A stretch of 64,000 nt of DNA. Origin: Arthonia radiata (lineage: Eukaryota; Ascomycota; Arthoniomycetes; Arthoniales; Arthoniaceae). Numbering within the stretch: position 1 is the stretch's first letter; every line of letters starts with the position of its first letter. This document shows positions 12,978 through 26,494 of the stretch, one piece after another. A model generated the notes under the pieces. The model made no database searches. It was not told the DNA's origin and saw nothing but the letters and a program-made list of their open reading frames with translations. The translations under genes were made by a program, and so were the position numbers. The DNA is taken from NCBI GenBank assembly GCA_002989075.1, contig PSQN01000012.1, positions 2,058,480-2,122,479 on the forward strand, written 5' to 3'.

Positions 12978-13428
12978 TATAACGCCGATCGCTAGGAGGA
13001 CCGAACTAAGGCTCACTTATCTTGTGTACTTGTCGACCTTAGTAGAGAGTATCTTGTGTACTAGAGACTGAAAGGTAGGAGAGGCGAGACAGATTACTAA
13101 AGATAAAGAGGAGCTTAACTAAAGTAGATAGAAGGTAAAGTACGTTACCTAAATATAGTTAAGAAACTTGTATTTAGATATTAAGTTAATAGACTAAAGT
13201 CTATCTTAAGGTCGGCCATTAGTCTAGCTATATAGTCTAAGGTATATAAGTATGTTCCTCTGTGTCCGACGGTCCTAATACTTTCTTTGTCGTGTAGTCG
13301 GGATTCTATTGCGATATAGCGACGTTACCGACGTCGCTATGTTGAAGTCGTCGGGTATACTGTATAATGCTTTAATAAGGCTGGCTGCGCTTAGCCTTGT
13401 ACTAGCCTAATATAGTAAGATCGTAACA
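12978..13428 (-). repeat. Solo LTR of family A (U3 type A') inside A1 gag
   Basis: 451-bp LTR in reverse orientation, from TATAACGCCG to ...GATCGTAACA, flanked by a perfect target-site duplication ACTAG (12973-12977 and 13429-13433). It has the A' type U3 of A2 and A4, not the type of its host A1, so it came from a different subfamily member that later lost its interior by LTR-LTR recombination. It includes the U3 palindrome ATAGCGACGT...ACGTCGCTAT (about 13316-13340). Confidence 0.93.
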
Positions 13429-13433
13429 ACTAG

Positions 13434-15203
13434 TTTCTAAACAACACTACTATAGTTCTATTCGCTACCTCTTATATAAACAGAGATGCCTATAAATAGG
13501 TTGAGTACTACCTCGACGACTTTTTATTTACTCTAATAAAGAGTAGGCGCGAGGATACCGACGAGTTCTTTACTAGCTTTGTCTTCTTTTAGAAAAAGCT
13601 TCGTAAAATCTTTAGACAGACTAACGCTAAACGTATTGCTACCAGAAAGCTTCGAAACCTTAAACAAATAGGACCAGCAAGCAGGTACGCTACCGAATTT
13701 ATACAGTATGCTAATTAAACAGGATAGAACAAAAAACCTCTTATCGAGACCTTTTACGAAGGACTCAAGAACTATATTAAGGAAATAATCTATATCCGTA
13801 GAGAGAAGTTTAATAACCTCGACAGCTTTATACAATAAGCAAAGAAGATCGACGACAGCAACTTTGAAAGACAAATAGAAAAGAAGGGTAATTCTACTAA
13901 CAGATTCTATAAAACAAAGAATCAAGCAAACTTATAACAAGACCGAGGCGATCCAATAGAGTTAGATTTTACAAAGCCTTAAGGAAAACTAAACAATTAG
14001 AAACAAGAACATAGAATAAAGAATAAGCTATACTTATATTGCGGAAAACCAGGGCATTAAGTTAAAGAATACTGTTTCAAGAAACAACAGTTTAACAGTA
14101 CTGGTAGAAACAGGAACAACAATCGATCTTAAAAACCCTATTTTCTACAACAACAGTTCAATATAACTACTCAGACACAGAAAGACACTTACTAGGTTAC
14201 TTCTAACAAGAAGTACAACGAGCTAAACTTATTCGAGTTATACGCAAACTAGGATACCAATAAAGAGTTATAAGAGGAAATAAAGAAACAACAAATAAAA
14301 TAGAAACAATAATACCTATAGGACTGAAATAACATTGACTGCACTATTCCGAGACAGTAGGTACGAGATACCGTTACACCACACAAAACACTATTCTAGA
14401 CTGCGTGCTACAATAACGATTGTACGATCTATAAATCTAACAAACTAGAGTCAGAATAGTAGCTAAAGAAACTAACATCTCCGAAACAAGGTTCAATACA
14501 AGAACTAGGTCTTACCCGAGAACAACCTAGGTTACCTTACCTAGAAACCTAAGGAGAATCTAAGAAAGAACAGACCGTAAAAGCTAAGCAAGATAGCAGC
14601 TACGATGTATTATAGGCAAGATAACAACTTAAAGACAAAAATATAGATTCTAATGGTACGGAATTCTTGCTCGAGGACGGTACTAATTAGAAAGAGTAAA
14701 CCTTAATCTATTGGGAAGGAATAATATAGAGACTTTGTTAGTTAGCCTTTTACAAAGGGAAGTTAAGTACTAATAAAGAGATTAACGATATCCCGGGATA
14801 TATTTACTTACGCCTACGACAACTAGTAGACCACCTTATTAGGGATCTAGAATTACGTAGTCAGTACTAATATCTTTAACTAACAATATACAATTTATAG
14901 ATACAATAGGTTTTAATTAGCGATAATTGTATAATTAAAGTAGAGATCGTAAACAATAAACTAGACGTTATAATAAAAGTAGTACTAGAACACTTTATAT
15001 AGAAATTCTTATAGCAAATTAACCGATAATAGGTTCTAGTACCTAAAATACTTTAGAACGTATACGATTAATAGAAAAAAGACTAGGCTAACTGCTTTAA
15101 GAGCAGTAGTACCGGCCGGTCTAACGGTTAGACTCTTTAAAAGTTTAGCTCTATATAAGCTCGGCTACCTATAAAATATACCTATATACTTGGGCAACAA
15201 TAA
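13434..15203 (+). pseudogene. gag: A1 gag, segment 2
   Basis: Continuation of gag to the TAA at 15201-15203, a stop present at the equivalent place in A3, A4 and A2. Without the solo LTR and its duplicate, the A1 gag frame is 1,953 nt, exactly 192 nt (64 codons) shorter than the 2,145 nt of the other copies. The loss is at 14180/14181 and its ends share the short repeat AGGAA. The zinc knuckle lies at 14031-14072, where CX2CX4HX4C now reads Tyr-x2-Cys-x4-His-x4-Tyr because two TGY codons became TAY. Stops at former Trp/Gln codons are frequent. A long reverse-strand frame at 13533-13925 is only the antisense shadow of the gag helices. Confidence 0.88.
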
Positions 15204-18200
15204 ACTATAGAAGTATTAAAATTATAATCGATTTCGGCGCAACAGGCAACTTTATCTCAATACGCTGCGTTAAGGAGTACTAAATATAAACATAAAAGAA
15301 GAAATTATCCTATACACTGTCTAGATTTTAAGGAGCAGAGAAAAGAGTCGACTATAAAACTTTGCTAATAGATATAACTATTGAGGACTATTAAGAAGAA
15401 ATTACTTATAATATTATAGATATTAACCAGCACTACGCTATACTAGGTATACCTTAGTTGTAACAATATAACCTAGAAGTAGATTAGAGAATTAAGAAAC
15501 TCCTCTTTACTAGGTACAAGCACTCTAAACAAGAGTCGTTCTACGGAACGAATACTCTATAAGCTATTTTTAGTAGTAAGAATAAGAAGCGCGATAAAGA
15601 ACTTATACGGGTTAGTACTACTATACTCTAATACTTAGACATTCTATAAGAGAAGTCTAACGCAGTATCTCGTCTGTAGTTAACTATATACAAGTATAAA
15701 CAAGAGACGACTATACGTTAACAATTCTATACGACAACAAGTACTCAGTTAATTACTAAAATACCTAAGAAATACGATTAATTCCAATATCTATTCGAGA
15801 AAGCTAAGCTAGACTTAGCTCTCTTAGAATACAAACCGTAGGATTATACAATACCTTTATAGAAAGGCAAAATACTAATATTCGGTCCAATATACTCTCT
15901 ATTAGAAGCAGAAAATTAAGCGCTCTGCAACTATCTCAACAAAAATCTTAAGAAAGAATTTATCTAAAAATTAATATTATTAGCCGGATATCTAATACTC
16001 TTCGTACTAAAGAAGAATAGTAAACTACGACTTTACGTAAATTATAGATAATTAAATAGAGTAACTATTAAAAATCGGTACCCTTTACTACGTATCGACA
16101 AAATAACAGACCGATTGTACGACGCGCAATAGTTTACTAAGTTTAATCTATAAGGAGTATACAATTTAATCTATATAAAGGAAGATAAAGAATAGAAAAC
16201 AGTCTTTCGCACTAGATACAGACTTTTTAAGTATTGTATTATATTCTTTAAGCTAATAAAGTACTAGTATTATTTTAGAAACTAATTAACAATATACTTA
16301 GCGATTATCTAGATATATTTATAACTGCTTATTTAAACGATATCCTAGTATATAGCCGTACACTAAAAAAATATAAGAAACATATTAAGAAGGTATTAAA
16401 AAGATTAGCGCGTACCAATTTACAAATCAATATCAAGAAAATCTAGTTCTACTAACAATCCGTCGAATTTCTTAGATTTATAATTACCGAGTACAGTCTC
16501 TAAATAGAAGATTTAAAGATTTAATCTGTTCTAACCTAGTTTATACTAAAGAATATAAAACAATTACAATAGTTTCTTAGTTTTGCTAACTACTATAGAC
16601 AATAGATATCTAACTTTAGCCGAATTACAGCACCGCTGTCTTAACAGACAAAATAATTGATAGAATTCTTTTAGACGTAGAAAGAACAATTAGTATTTAA
16701 AGAGCTTAAGAAAGCTTTTAAGATTAGACCCGTACTAGCAATATTTAACCTCAACCTACCGATTATTATAGAAACAGATGCGTTAGACTATACAATTAGA
16801 GTATATATAAGTTAAAACAATAAGAAAAGAAAGCTTAGACCAATAGCTTTCTACTTAAAAAAGATATTATCTATAGAACAGAACTATAATATCTACAATA
16901 AAGAGCTCTTAGCTATTATAGCAGCATTTAAAATATAGCGAGCTTACCTAAAAGGAGCAAACTATATAATTATAATATATATAGACTACAAGAACCTAAC
17001 TTACTTTATAACAATAAAGAAACTTAACCGCAGACAAGTTAAATAGTTAGAAACTATAGCTCTATACAACTTTATTATTACCTACAAAAAGGGTTCTAAG
17101 AACAATAGAGCCGACGCTCTAAGCTAACGACTAGATTACCTTAATAACAAGAAACATATCGAACACACAATATTTTAAGAATACAATAATAAAATTAGAT
17201 ACAATCAATTAACTATAACAACCGAGTTTGTTATCGAACTAGACAGCCGAATCCCAAACATCTTAAACAACCCTAAGACCTACCAGAAAAACGAGAAACG
17301 ATATCTAGAATTAACTAAGAACAACAAAGACTATTACAAATTCTAAGGTAAAATCTATGTTTCAAGGAATCTAATCCGATATATTATTAGTAACTTCTAC
17401 GATAACCCAACAAAAGGACATAAAGGCATTAATAATACTATAGAAAAGATTATAAGAACTTACTATATCCCAAGAATTTAACACTACGTCGAGAATTATA
17501 TTCAAGAATACGACGTATACGTAAGAACTAAGCACCCAAGATATTTACTATACAGTAAACTACAATTACTAGAGACATCTAAAAGACTATAGTATATAGT
17601 TTTACTAGACTTTATTACAAAGTTACTAACTTTTAAGGATTTACTTATAAAAGTAGCTTACAACGCTATTCTAGTTATATACAATAAACTAATAAAGTAT
17701 GCGTACTTCGTATCTTACAGGGAAGCTAGTAACTTAGAATAATTAGTATATATCTTCCTTTAGATTATCTTAGCTAACTATAGTTAACTACAAAGAATTA
17801 TCTTAGATAGAGATTAAAAATTTGTCTTACGATTTTAAATATCGCTAATACAACAACTAAGAACAAAACAAAAAATATCTATATTATTTTATCTGTAAAC
17901 AGACAAACAGACAGAACGAACAAATTAAACACTAGAACAGTATCTCTAGGCATACATTAACTACCAGCAAAACGACTGGGTATAATTACTACTAGTAGCG
18001 TAAGTAGCGTACAACGATATAAAGAACAATATAACTAAAATAATACCGTTCTATACCTTATACGGCTATTACCCTCTTTAAGATAGATAACTATAGAATA
18101 CTATAGAAAACAACACTGCTACGCGAATAGCAACAAACATAAAAACCCTGTACCAGTAGTTAAAGGCTGACAGCAAGTTTATTAACGAACGAACAAGAAA

Positions 18201-18642
18201 ATAGTATAATAAGTTAAGAACTACCCTAAACACAGGCATAAAAGAGGGGGGAAGAGCTTACTTGCTTATAAGAAACTTAAAAACTATTAGATTAAGCAAA
18301 AAACTTAACTATACTAAAACAGAACCGTTTAAAATCTTACAGCAATTAGAATCTATAATATTTAAACTTAAACTCCTAAAGACAATAAGAATATATTCTA
18401 TATTCTACGTAGTACTATTAAACCTAGCCTACTCTCGAGAGACAGAACGACCCAACCTAGAAATCCTTTCTAACAACCAAGAACCCGAGTATAAGGTTAA
18501 AATAATTTAAGCTTACAGACAACATTAAGGCAAACGACAGTATCTTATAAAATAGAAAGGATATTTTAAACATAAAAACTAATAGAAACCGAAACGAAAC
18601 CTAACTAACTATAAAGACACTATTTAACGATATTAGAACTAG
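15204..18642 (+). pseudogene. pol: A1 pol remnant (PR-RT-RNase H-INT-chromodomain)
   Basis: Ty3/Gypsy pol in the -1 frame relative to gag, ending at TAG 18640-18642. Protease: D-F-G (from DSG) then AATGNF-like residues at 15230 onward. RT is about 15830-16500, with its catalytic box reading Y-L-N-D at 16330-16341. RNase H is about 16735-17125. The integrase zinc region is about 17410-17535 and the core about 17585-17930. A still-open C-terminal fragment at 18262-18510 precedes a chromodomain at about 18485-18640. From protease to stop, A1 is 1 nt shorter than A3; the lost base is near 16255, just before the RT active site. It is non-functional. Confidence 0.9.
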
Positions 18643-19228
18643 AATATTAGTCGGTTATAATAGTACTAACACTCTAATTTACTATCTAGTATACCTCGCC
18701 GGTACTTAGATTACTCTTAAATAAACCAGTTTACTACGTTATAGGACTACTATCTAACTTTAAATAGAGATTACTTTAAAAGTTAACGGATAACCTACTC
18801 GGACATTTAAATATATCGCTACTAGCTATCGACGCAGCAAACTTCTCTTGCTTCAACAACTTATTTTAAGCTAACTTCGCTGCTATCCGCGTACGAGTCT
18901 TCTTAACCTTCTTTTTTAACTTCTAGACCTTAGATCGGTTACGCTATATAGCCGCAATCAACGCTGCTATCTAAGCCTTTAACGCACGTAATTAGCGCTT
19001 TATACGCTAAAGAGCAGCTAACTAAGAGAAATACTGAGAATAAACTAAACGCGCTACAACTAAGTTAGTTCTAGGTATTACAAAAAAATAGCAATAAGGT
19101 ATACTATCTGCTATCGATACCTATAAATTACAACTCTTCCTGTCTTAAGTATATACCAAACACGTCGCCTTCCTGAACTAAACTACATACCTTTCCCTAG
19201 TCGACATATATTTAGAATAAAAAGATAT
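18620..19228 (-). pseudogene. A1 antisense zinc-cluster ORF (U3 type A version)
   Basis: A frame of 609 nt opposite to gag-pol, the same length as in A3, overlapping the last ~20 nt of pol. The ATG became ATA (19226-19228). The cluster positions 4, 7, 14, 23, 26 and 33 read Y, Y, Y, C, Y, C: four of six cysteines became Tyr through TGY to TAY. A coiled-coil region and a C-terminal block ending near the sequence 'TTDQY' follow, as in A3. I infer a small nuclear-type or DNA-binding protein from the CX2CX6CX8CX2CX6C spacing of fungal Zn2Cys6 domains; its function in the element is unknown. Confidence 0.65.
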
Positions 19229-19399
19229 TTTAATACCGTAGGCTTCAATTAGTAGGTATTAGCTATACTTTTTGTTAGAACCCATAGTAATAGACTGTAT
19301 ACGAGGTATAGCGACTTACAGATTAGCTATAAAAGAAGGGACGATACGTAACTTATAGGTATTTAAAAAGCTAAGAGTCAATCAAGAACAATTTAACTA

Positions 19400-19410
19400 G
19401 AAGAGGGGGA
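19400..19410 (+). other. Polypurine tract of A1
   Basis: Run GAAGAGGGGGA followed by ATTG and then the 3' LTR. A3 has the equivalent AGAGGGGGGA at 45611-45620. This is the expected primer site for plus-strand DNA synthesis. Confidence 0.75.
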
Positions 19411-19414
19411 ATTG

Positions 19415-19885
19415 TATTACGAGCACCAGCCTTAGATAGCCTAGCGTACATTTAAGTATTAACTACCGCTAGTTATCTTAGCTCTACTAGCATTATTCCC
19501 GACTAAGCTTATAAACCCGACGTAGACATTATTAGACAAGATAGCTATAGAAGCCTATATTCTCTATAAACTTAATATAGATATTGTCGGGTTGGTAGAT
19601 ACAGAGGAATTTCTCTATATACCTTAGACTATATAGTTAGACTAATAACCGACCTTAAAATAGACTTTAGTCTATTAACTTAATATTTGAATATAAGTTT
19701 CTTAACTATATTTAGGTAACATACTTTATCTTTTATCTACTCTAGTTAAGCCTCTCTTATCTTTAGTAATCTGTCTCGTCTCTCCTACCTTTCAGTCTCT
19801 AGCACACAAAACATCTATTATTAAGGTTAACAAGTATACAAGACAAGTAAGTCTTAGTTCGGTTCTCCTAGCGACCGGCGTTACA
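19415..19885 (+). repeat. 3' LTR of A1 (U3 type A)
   Basis: 471 bp, from TATTACGAG (TGTTACGGG before RIP) to GCGTTACA. It equals the 5' LTR apart from transitions. TTATA follows at 19886-19890. Confidence 0.94.
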
Positions 19886-19890
19886 TTATA

Positions 19891-19897
19891 CATTATA
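19891..19897 (-). repeat. Last 7 bp of the B1 5' LTR
   Basis: CATTATA completes the LTR interrupted at 12281 and abuts the B1 outer duplication GTATA (19898-19902). Confidence 0.9.
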
Positions 19898-19902
19898 GTA
19901 TA

Positions 19903-22900
19903 GAGCTATAATAATAGTACTATTTCTTATAGTTCTTATATAAAAAGAGTAGAGATATAAGAACTTATACTTTATATAAGAAAAGCTAACTTAACATAAA
20001 TAGTAAAGAAGAGTTTATTAAAGTAGCTTCTTAAAGAATAAAGTCTTGTAGAAAAGAAGTTTGTTTAGTTAAAATATTATAGAATCGCTATTTATAGCTT
20101 TTCTATCTTTACTCTCTAGAGATATCTATTCTTTATAAATCTTCCTAAACTATTTATAACCTTTATTTATAATAACTATAAGCTTTAATATTACTTTTAT
20201 TCTACTTATACTATTATATATATATACTAGCAAGCTATCTTTATTATATTATAGCTTTAGCTAAACCCTAGTAATAGCTATTATATACTAGTAATTAAAA
20301 TAGATCTACACGTCTTTTAAAAAAAAGATATAAAGTAGTATAATAGAGGGCGTTAACAGCTTACTTATATTTAATTGTTCTAAAGTAGATACTAAGTTAT
20401 TAAGTATTATACTATAGCTAAAAACGCTATAAAGTAAAGTTTATAGAATATTACAAGTAACTATCTTACTAAGTTACCTTAAAGCGCTATAATAGTAGGT
20501 CTTTAGTACTCTAATACTTTAAGAATATAGAGTAAACTTATTATTAAATATACGTACTATCTCTTTTTAGTTAAGTTTCTATATTCTTAAAGCTATATAA
20601 TAATTATTCTAATTATTTATCTACTAACCGTAGACTATATTAATAAGTAAGTACTATTTTCTCTATACGTATAGCTAAATATATATAATTAAATTTAAAA
20701 AGTATAGAAGAAGTGTAAGACTAGATAAGCTTATAGGCTTACTAGTTTTTTAAGCTTTTAAAATAGCTAAAGGTTATACTTAAACTTATACCGTCTAAAT
20801 AAAATAGAACATAATTATTGTAGTCTTATAAATACTTACTCAATAGACGTTTAGAGCGATTAAGAAAGATTATTGACTATAACAATTCTCTAGTATATTA
20901 TTACTACTAAACAAAGCGCTTAGCGCGCCGAGTAGTAGTAATAGCCGCTATATCTTAAAGCGGTATATATATATTAGCCTACTTATAGTAACTAAGTATA
21001 GTATTAGCTATACTAGAGATAAAAAAGAAAAGTATAAAAAGCTAATCGATTGACTCTTATAAAGTTACTAAGTCTCGTTTTAAGCGTAAATAGTTGCGGT
21101 ATATATATAAAATAAGCGTAGTATTAGTATTACTCGTACTAAAGGCTTCTCTTACTAATATTAAAGTAAAACGCCTTATAAATATATTTATAGGCTTAAT
21201 TTATTAAAGATATATAGTAAGGCTTATAATGTTAAGTCTAAATAAGTATATATAACGTTAAAACTTATATTAATATTAGTATATTAGAACTATTTATTAT
21301 AAAAACTTAGTTTAAAGAAGATACTATACGTTAAATACTAGTCTTATATATATATATATATTTAATATTAATAAGAAAGCTCTATCTAGATATATTTTTA
21401 AACCATACTATTTATAGAATATATAGTTACTATTGTTTCTTATATATCGACATTAAATAATATAATTTCTATTTAACGAGCTAAGCGCAATATTATAAAT
21501 ATATAAGGTATCAATATATATTATTCTCTATACTTTAAGTTACTATAAGACTTAAAACTCTTGCTTCTTTTTCTCTTTTAATCTATAGATACTACCGCTA
21601 CTACTAGTATTAGGTTTACTTTAGAGCGACTTTCAGTTAGTAGTAATAGCTTTTTGCTACTCTACTTATTATAGAGCTGCTACTATCTTTATAATACTTA
21701 CTTAATAGAGTCTAAAATAGTAATAAGAGTCTTAACTTTAATATATAGGGATAGAAGACCGGTTTAGAAGATATTTTTTATAAAAATATTATATAATACT
21801 TAGGTATTAATAACTATTATAATAATAAACTTCTAATCTCTTCTCTAAGAGACTAATATATAATTACATATAGTATAAATATATTCTTCTAAGCTAGTAT
21901 AACTTTTTAAAAGTTTTAAGAGTAAAAGTACCGTAGTTTAAATACCGCTTCTAAAGATTAGTAACTATAATAATACTATTAGTATACTAAGAGCTTATAT
22001 ATAGATAGCAAAGTAAATATATAGAAGACGTCTTAATATAGAGAAGTTTATATTTAAGATAGTAGAAAATAATAAATAGAGCGTAAAGAAAACTAAATAT
22101 TAAGATATTAAACTTTATATAAAGAATTTACAATAGATAATTAATTTAATACGGCGGTTATAGTTAATACTTAATCTTTTATAAAGAGTATAAATAAATA
22201 CTAATAGAGTAGCCGACCGAGATATTTAATATAATAACTTAAGTTAAAATACCTCTTTATACCTACTTATAGTAGTTTAAATATTAATAGATTATAATTT
22301 TTATACTAAAAATACTTATCTATAATATTAACCTTAATAATAACTAATAAACTACTTTAAATCTTACCTCTATATATAGCTAAATCTATTATAAAATTTC
22401 TTGCTTAGTACTTATAAAGATAGAAACTAAGCTATAAGAGCTTAAAAGACTTAAATAAGCTACTAATAAAGCTATTTTAAGATATACTAAAGTAGTAATC
22501 TTTATAGATAGAGGAAACTAAAGTAGTCGGTAGAAGAGTAAAAAGATACTTAAAGTACGCTTCTATAGTTAAGACAATATTCTACTTAGATTGTACGTAT
22601 TGCTTTAATAGTGTTAAAATCTATTATATAAGTTTTTAGCGCTAATAAAAGGATACGTTACTTATATACTAAGATACAACGTATTTTAACGCTTTAATAA
22701 CGCTAGCAATCTATCTCTTCTATACGTACTAGGCTAACTTATAAATTTTTAATACTAATAAGATTTCGCTTAATTCTATACTAGTATGTTTTAAAATAAA
22801 CTTAGTATTTTAATTCTATATAAAAGTAGCTATATTTAGCGGCTTTATGAATATTATAATTTTTATTATTAATAGAGTATATTAATATCTAAGTATATTA

Positions 22901-25900
22901 ATACCTCTAAAGATATAAAGTAAAATTATAAACCTCTTATTACTAGTACTAGAATATTACTAGTAAGCAAGTCTACTTAGTATCCTCTTTCTAACTAATC
23001 TTTTTATAGATAGCGCTCTATTCAGCTACTTTCTATCTTTAAATATAATTAACTTATATAATAAAACTCTTAATATATAAAAATACGGCTAGTTAATTAC
23101 TTCTTTAATAGTTTTTATTGTTTAGTACTCTTCTATACTATTTATTAGTTTCTACGATCTAATAGAGCTTCTAAGCTTAATAATTTTATACGTAGTAGTA
23201 TATATATACTTTATTTAAAGCGCTTTATTATATGTTCTATATTTTTATAGTACTATTCTATTAGAAGAGAATTTCTAAGCGTACGTTCTTAGTTAGCTAT
23301 AGGATTTTATAGTAAAAAAGTGTTAGAAGACTAAAATATACTACTATATATAGAGAATAATACTAAATACTGTATATTAGTAGCTTCTATAAGAACTTAA
23401 ATAGAAGCTTTATAGAGAATACTAACTTCTTAAGAAACGCTATATATAAGCTTGTTCTAATAATACTATACGTATCCTTATCTTATTACTTACCTACGCC
23501 TATAATTTAGATATAGTTATTGTTTACTATTATAATATCTATACTAAGAGCGTTATACTTAAGTAGAACTATATCTTTAAGTTTAAAAAATACCTCTTTA
23601 ACAAGTATTTAAACGTTAGTACGGTTTAAGAGCTAGTATAAGACTCTATATCTCTATAGTTTGTCTATAAACTAGCTTTACTAGCTATTAGTAAAAGTAG
23701 TAAATAGTTAGGTTCTTTCTACTTTAAAGATAAGTATTAAACCCTTTTGTAGATAGTTAATTTTTGGTATATAACTTTTTAAAACTTAAAACGTTAAAGC
23801 TTACTTATTTTAATTTAAAACTTACCTACAAGACTTATATTTAGTTCTATATACGCTCTTATAAATATCTAGAAGATTTATAGCTTAAAGGTCTATAGCT
23901 TAATAAAAATAGTATAAATAGTAAAGATAGGAAGGATAATAAAGATAAAGTACTAAATAAAGTACTAAAGAAGCTATCTCTAAAGCTTAAAAGATAAAAA
24001 CTTTTAAATTATAGATTGTACTATTATTCCTTAGTAAAAGTTCTTTTATAACTATAAGAATTAGAGAAACTCTAGATTAAGAAGGTTAGTTCTATATTTA
24101 TAAACAATACTAAAAGCGTATAGAGTTGTATATTTTACGCGGCGCGGTATAATAATATTTGTTAGCTCGATATAAGCGGCTTAGATACGTTTAAAGAACG
24201 TTTTAATAATTCTAACAGTACTATCTTATATATTTCTAATAAAGTAGTTAAGAATTTAAAGTTATATATCTATAAAAAGAGTAAGTAAAGTAGAAAACTG
24301 AGTATATTCTTTAATTACTCTTTATAAACAGTAATAGTTATAATTACTAATATTATCTAGTATTAGTCTTAAAGCAATCTCTCTTTTATACTTCTTTTAT
24401 CTTATATATTAAGAGTCTTCTTATTTAAATACCTATATTATTCTAGTTTAGTCCTAAGATACTAGTATACTAAATACTAATATCTTATAATTTATATATT
24501 ATATAGCTCTAATATACCTTTAATAATATAATAGTATAGCTATATTCCTTTAAATATACTTATATTCGATCTCTATCTACTAAAAGTATATTTTAGCTTT
24601 ATAAGATTAAATATCTATAAAATAATAAACTTGCTTATAGAGACTTATCTAAAAGACCTAACACTTATTTTAAAATCTACTATATAATTAGTAAAGCTTA
24701 GTCTTTTCGATAGAATACTATATTATATACGCTACTTAGTTAATAGATAAACTGTTAAAACTAGATAGCCCTAGCTATAGTTTAATATTACAAATAGTTT
24801 AGAGATAGCTCTTTAAATAATTTATGTTTAAAAGTATAATTTTAAATAATATATAAATTAAGTATTTAATAGGACTATTAGAGCTAATTTTTAACCAATA
24901 ATTTTTCTTAATATAGTTTTAAAGGTAATAATTTTATTTAATTATAAAGTTATAGGCTTAGTTAAAGCAGCGCTTATTGTTAAAATAAAAGAGGTACTAG
25001 GTCGGTTAATATATATATAAGTCTTATATCTACTCTAGCTATATTTAAACGTTATTAGGCTGCGTACTTTTATTTTAGTATTATCTTTAAGCTGCGTTAT
25101 TTTAGTTATAAGACGGTTATAATAGTCTTTATAGCGCTAGTAGAGTAATACTTAAATCTCTATTAGTTTAATTTAGCGGTTTAACTTCTTTTTATTAGTC
25201 TTAGTCTTAATAAGCCTAAATATTAGTTAAACAAGCTTCTCTCGCTTAAAAATACTAAAGTAGTATAAAAAGTTATATTAGTCTTAAAAATTCTTTAAGT
25301 TGTTTACAATAAGCTTTACTATTAAGAATTAGGCGTTAAGGGCGTATATATTAGTCTTATAAAAATACTATCTCTAAGATTTATAAAGTATATTATTATA
25401 GAGCTTTATTCTCTTTTAATATAAGCACTTTTTTACCTCTACTTTCTACTTATAGAGCTTAGCTGCCTCTAAGTTATCTTTAATATTAAAGAAAGGCTAA
25501 AATTCTATTTTATATAGTAGTTTTATAAGCGCGTTACACTCTTTATATAGCTTTATAATTTAAGAATAATTTAAGAATAATTATATAATCTTTTCTACTA
25601 TTCTTCTAATAGAAATATTGATATAGTTATATTTACTATTAGTATCGTACATTAAGCTATTTAGTATACTATTTTATTTAATAGGCGGCTAAGAAAGTAC
25701 ACTTTAGTATTATATTAGGTCTCTATATTAAGGTAGAACCGTACCGTACTAAGCTTATAATTAAAAAGTTAATTTTATATCGAAAATAAGACCCAATCTA
25801 TGCTTTAAGGTTAATTAAGAGGAAATTGTCTAGAGCTTGGTATATAAAAGCTATAGATACTTAGTACGTACTTACTATTAATAGTATTTAATAAGCCTCT

Positions 25901-26489
25901 TTAAAGCTAGTACTATATTAATATATACTAACTAATATTACTTTTTATAAAAGAAATATAGCTATTATTGTCTTTATCGCTATTACTATCGCTATTGCGG
26001 TCGTTATTTTTATCGCTCTTCTTTTAAATATTAAATCTTTATTATAATTAGCTGCTTTTACTCGTACTTTTACTATTTAGTATTAGTAGCGGTAGTATAT
26101 AGAAATACTAAAGATAAAACGCTATTATAGTTATTAGCTTTATTTACGTTATTGATAGTAGAATTAGACGCGTAAGTAGAATTATAAGTAAAATTATCTG
26201 TTACAATCTATATATTAAAAAGCAATACTAACTAGACGCTAAAGTAAACACTCGCTAGAAGACTAGTTATAACTAAAGTACGCTAATACTTATTCTTAAA
26301 GATAATATTATTTAAAACTTATAGTATATATAAGAGATAGTAAAGATTGTCTATACTTATAATAAGTAGCTTTCTCTTTAATAGCTTTCGTAACTTATAC
26401 TTATACTATAAATATATTAAAAACTAAATATTTCTTAATATTAGTAAGTATACTCTTTAAGAAAGGCTATAACTAAGGTAGTAAATACT
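19903..26489. other. AT-rich RIP-degraded background between B1 and B2
   Basis: 6.6 kb without a recognisable gene. Composition suggests RIP of ancient repeats. Short protein-like stretches appear on the minus strand around 24950-25250 (a Lys/Leu/Ile-rich, coiled-coil-like piece) and on the plus strand around 23460-23640, both broken by TAG/TAA. I could not assign a family. A short imperfect hairpin lies near 20895-20935 (TTACTACT...AGTAGTAA). No LTR, terminal repeat or target-site duplication was found by eye. Confidence 0.55.
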
Positions 26490-26494
26490 ATAGC

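Larger units (their letters stand above)
12282..19885 (+). mobile_element. Ty3/Gypsy chromovirus A1, inserted in B1
   Basis: 7,604-bp family A element with 471-bp LTRs at 12282-12752 and 19415-19885 and a perfect target-site duplication TTATA (12277-12281, 19886-19890). It is itself interrupted in gag by a solo LTR (12978-13428), so the original element was 7,148 bp. That is 195 bp shorter than A3, nearly all explained by a 192-bp in-frame deletion in gag at 14180/14181. It carries gag, pol in the -1 frame, an antisense zinc-cluster ORF and the 'A' version of U3. It is heavily RIP-mutated and was inserted antisense to its host B1. Confidence 0.95.
5200..19897 (-). mobile_element. Ty3/Gypsy chromovirus B1, interrupted by A1
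   Basis: A family B element on the minus strand. The low-coordinate LTR (5200-5395) and the high-coordinate LTR (12093-12281 plus 19891-19897) are both 196 bp once the inserted element A1 (12282-19885) and one TTATA duplicate are removed. The outer target-site duplication is GTATA at 5195-5199 and 19898-19902, a perfect match that proves the 14.7-kb structure is one element with a nested guest. Order on the minus strand: 5' LTR, gag remnant, protease, RT, RNase H, integrase, chromodomain, a ~2-kb extra region with open frames on the opposite strand, 3' LTR. Compared with B2 the internal part is 923 bp shorter, because most of gag is deleted at about 11610-11620. It cannot be autonomous. Confidence 0.93.

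Noticed and set aside
13533-13925. 130-residue hydrophobic open frame on the minus strand
   Set aside because: It is the exact antisense of the A1 gag core. Lys/Glu/Leu-rich helices give Leu/Phe/Ser-rich frames on the other strand, and the gag reading is supported by four copies of equal length.
20895-20935. Hairpin TTACTACT...AGTAGTAA as a possible terminator or transposon end
   Set aside because: Short and imperfect, in AT-rich low-complexity sequence, with no duplication or partner end. Chance is sufficient.
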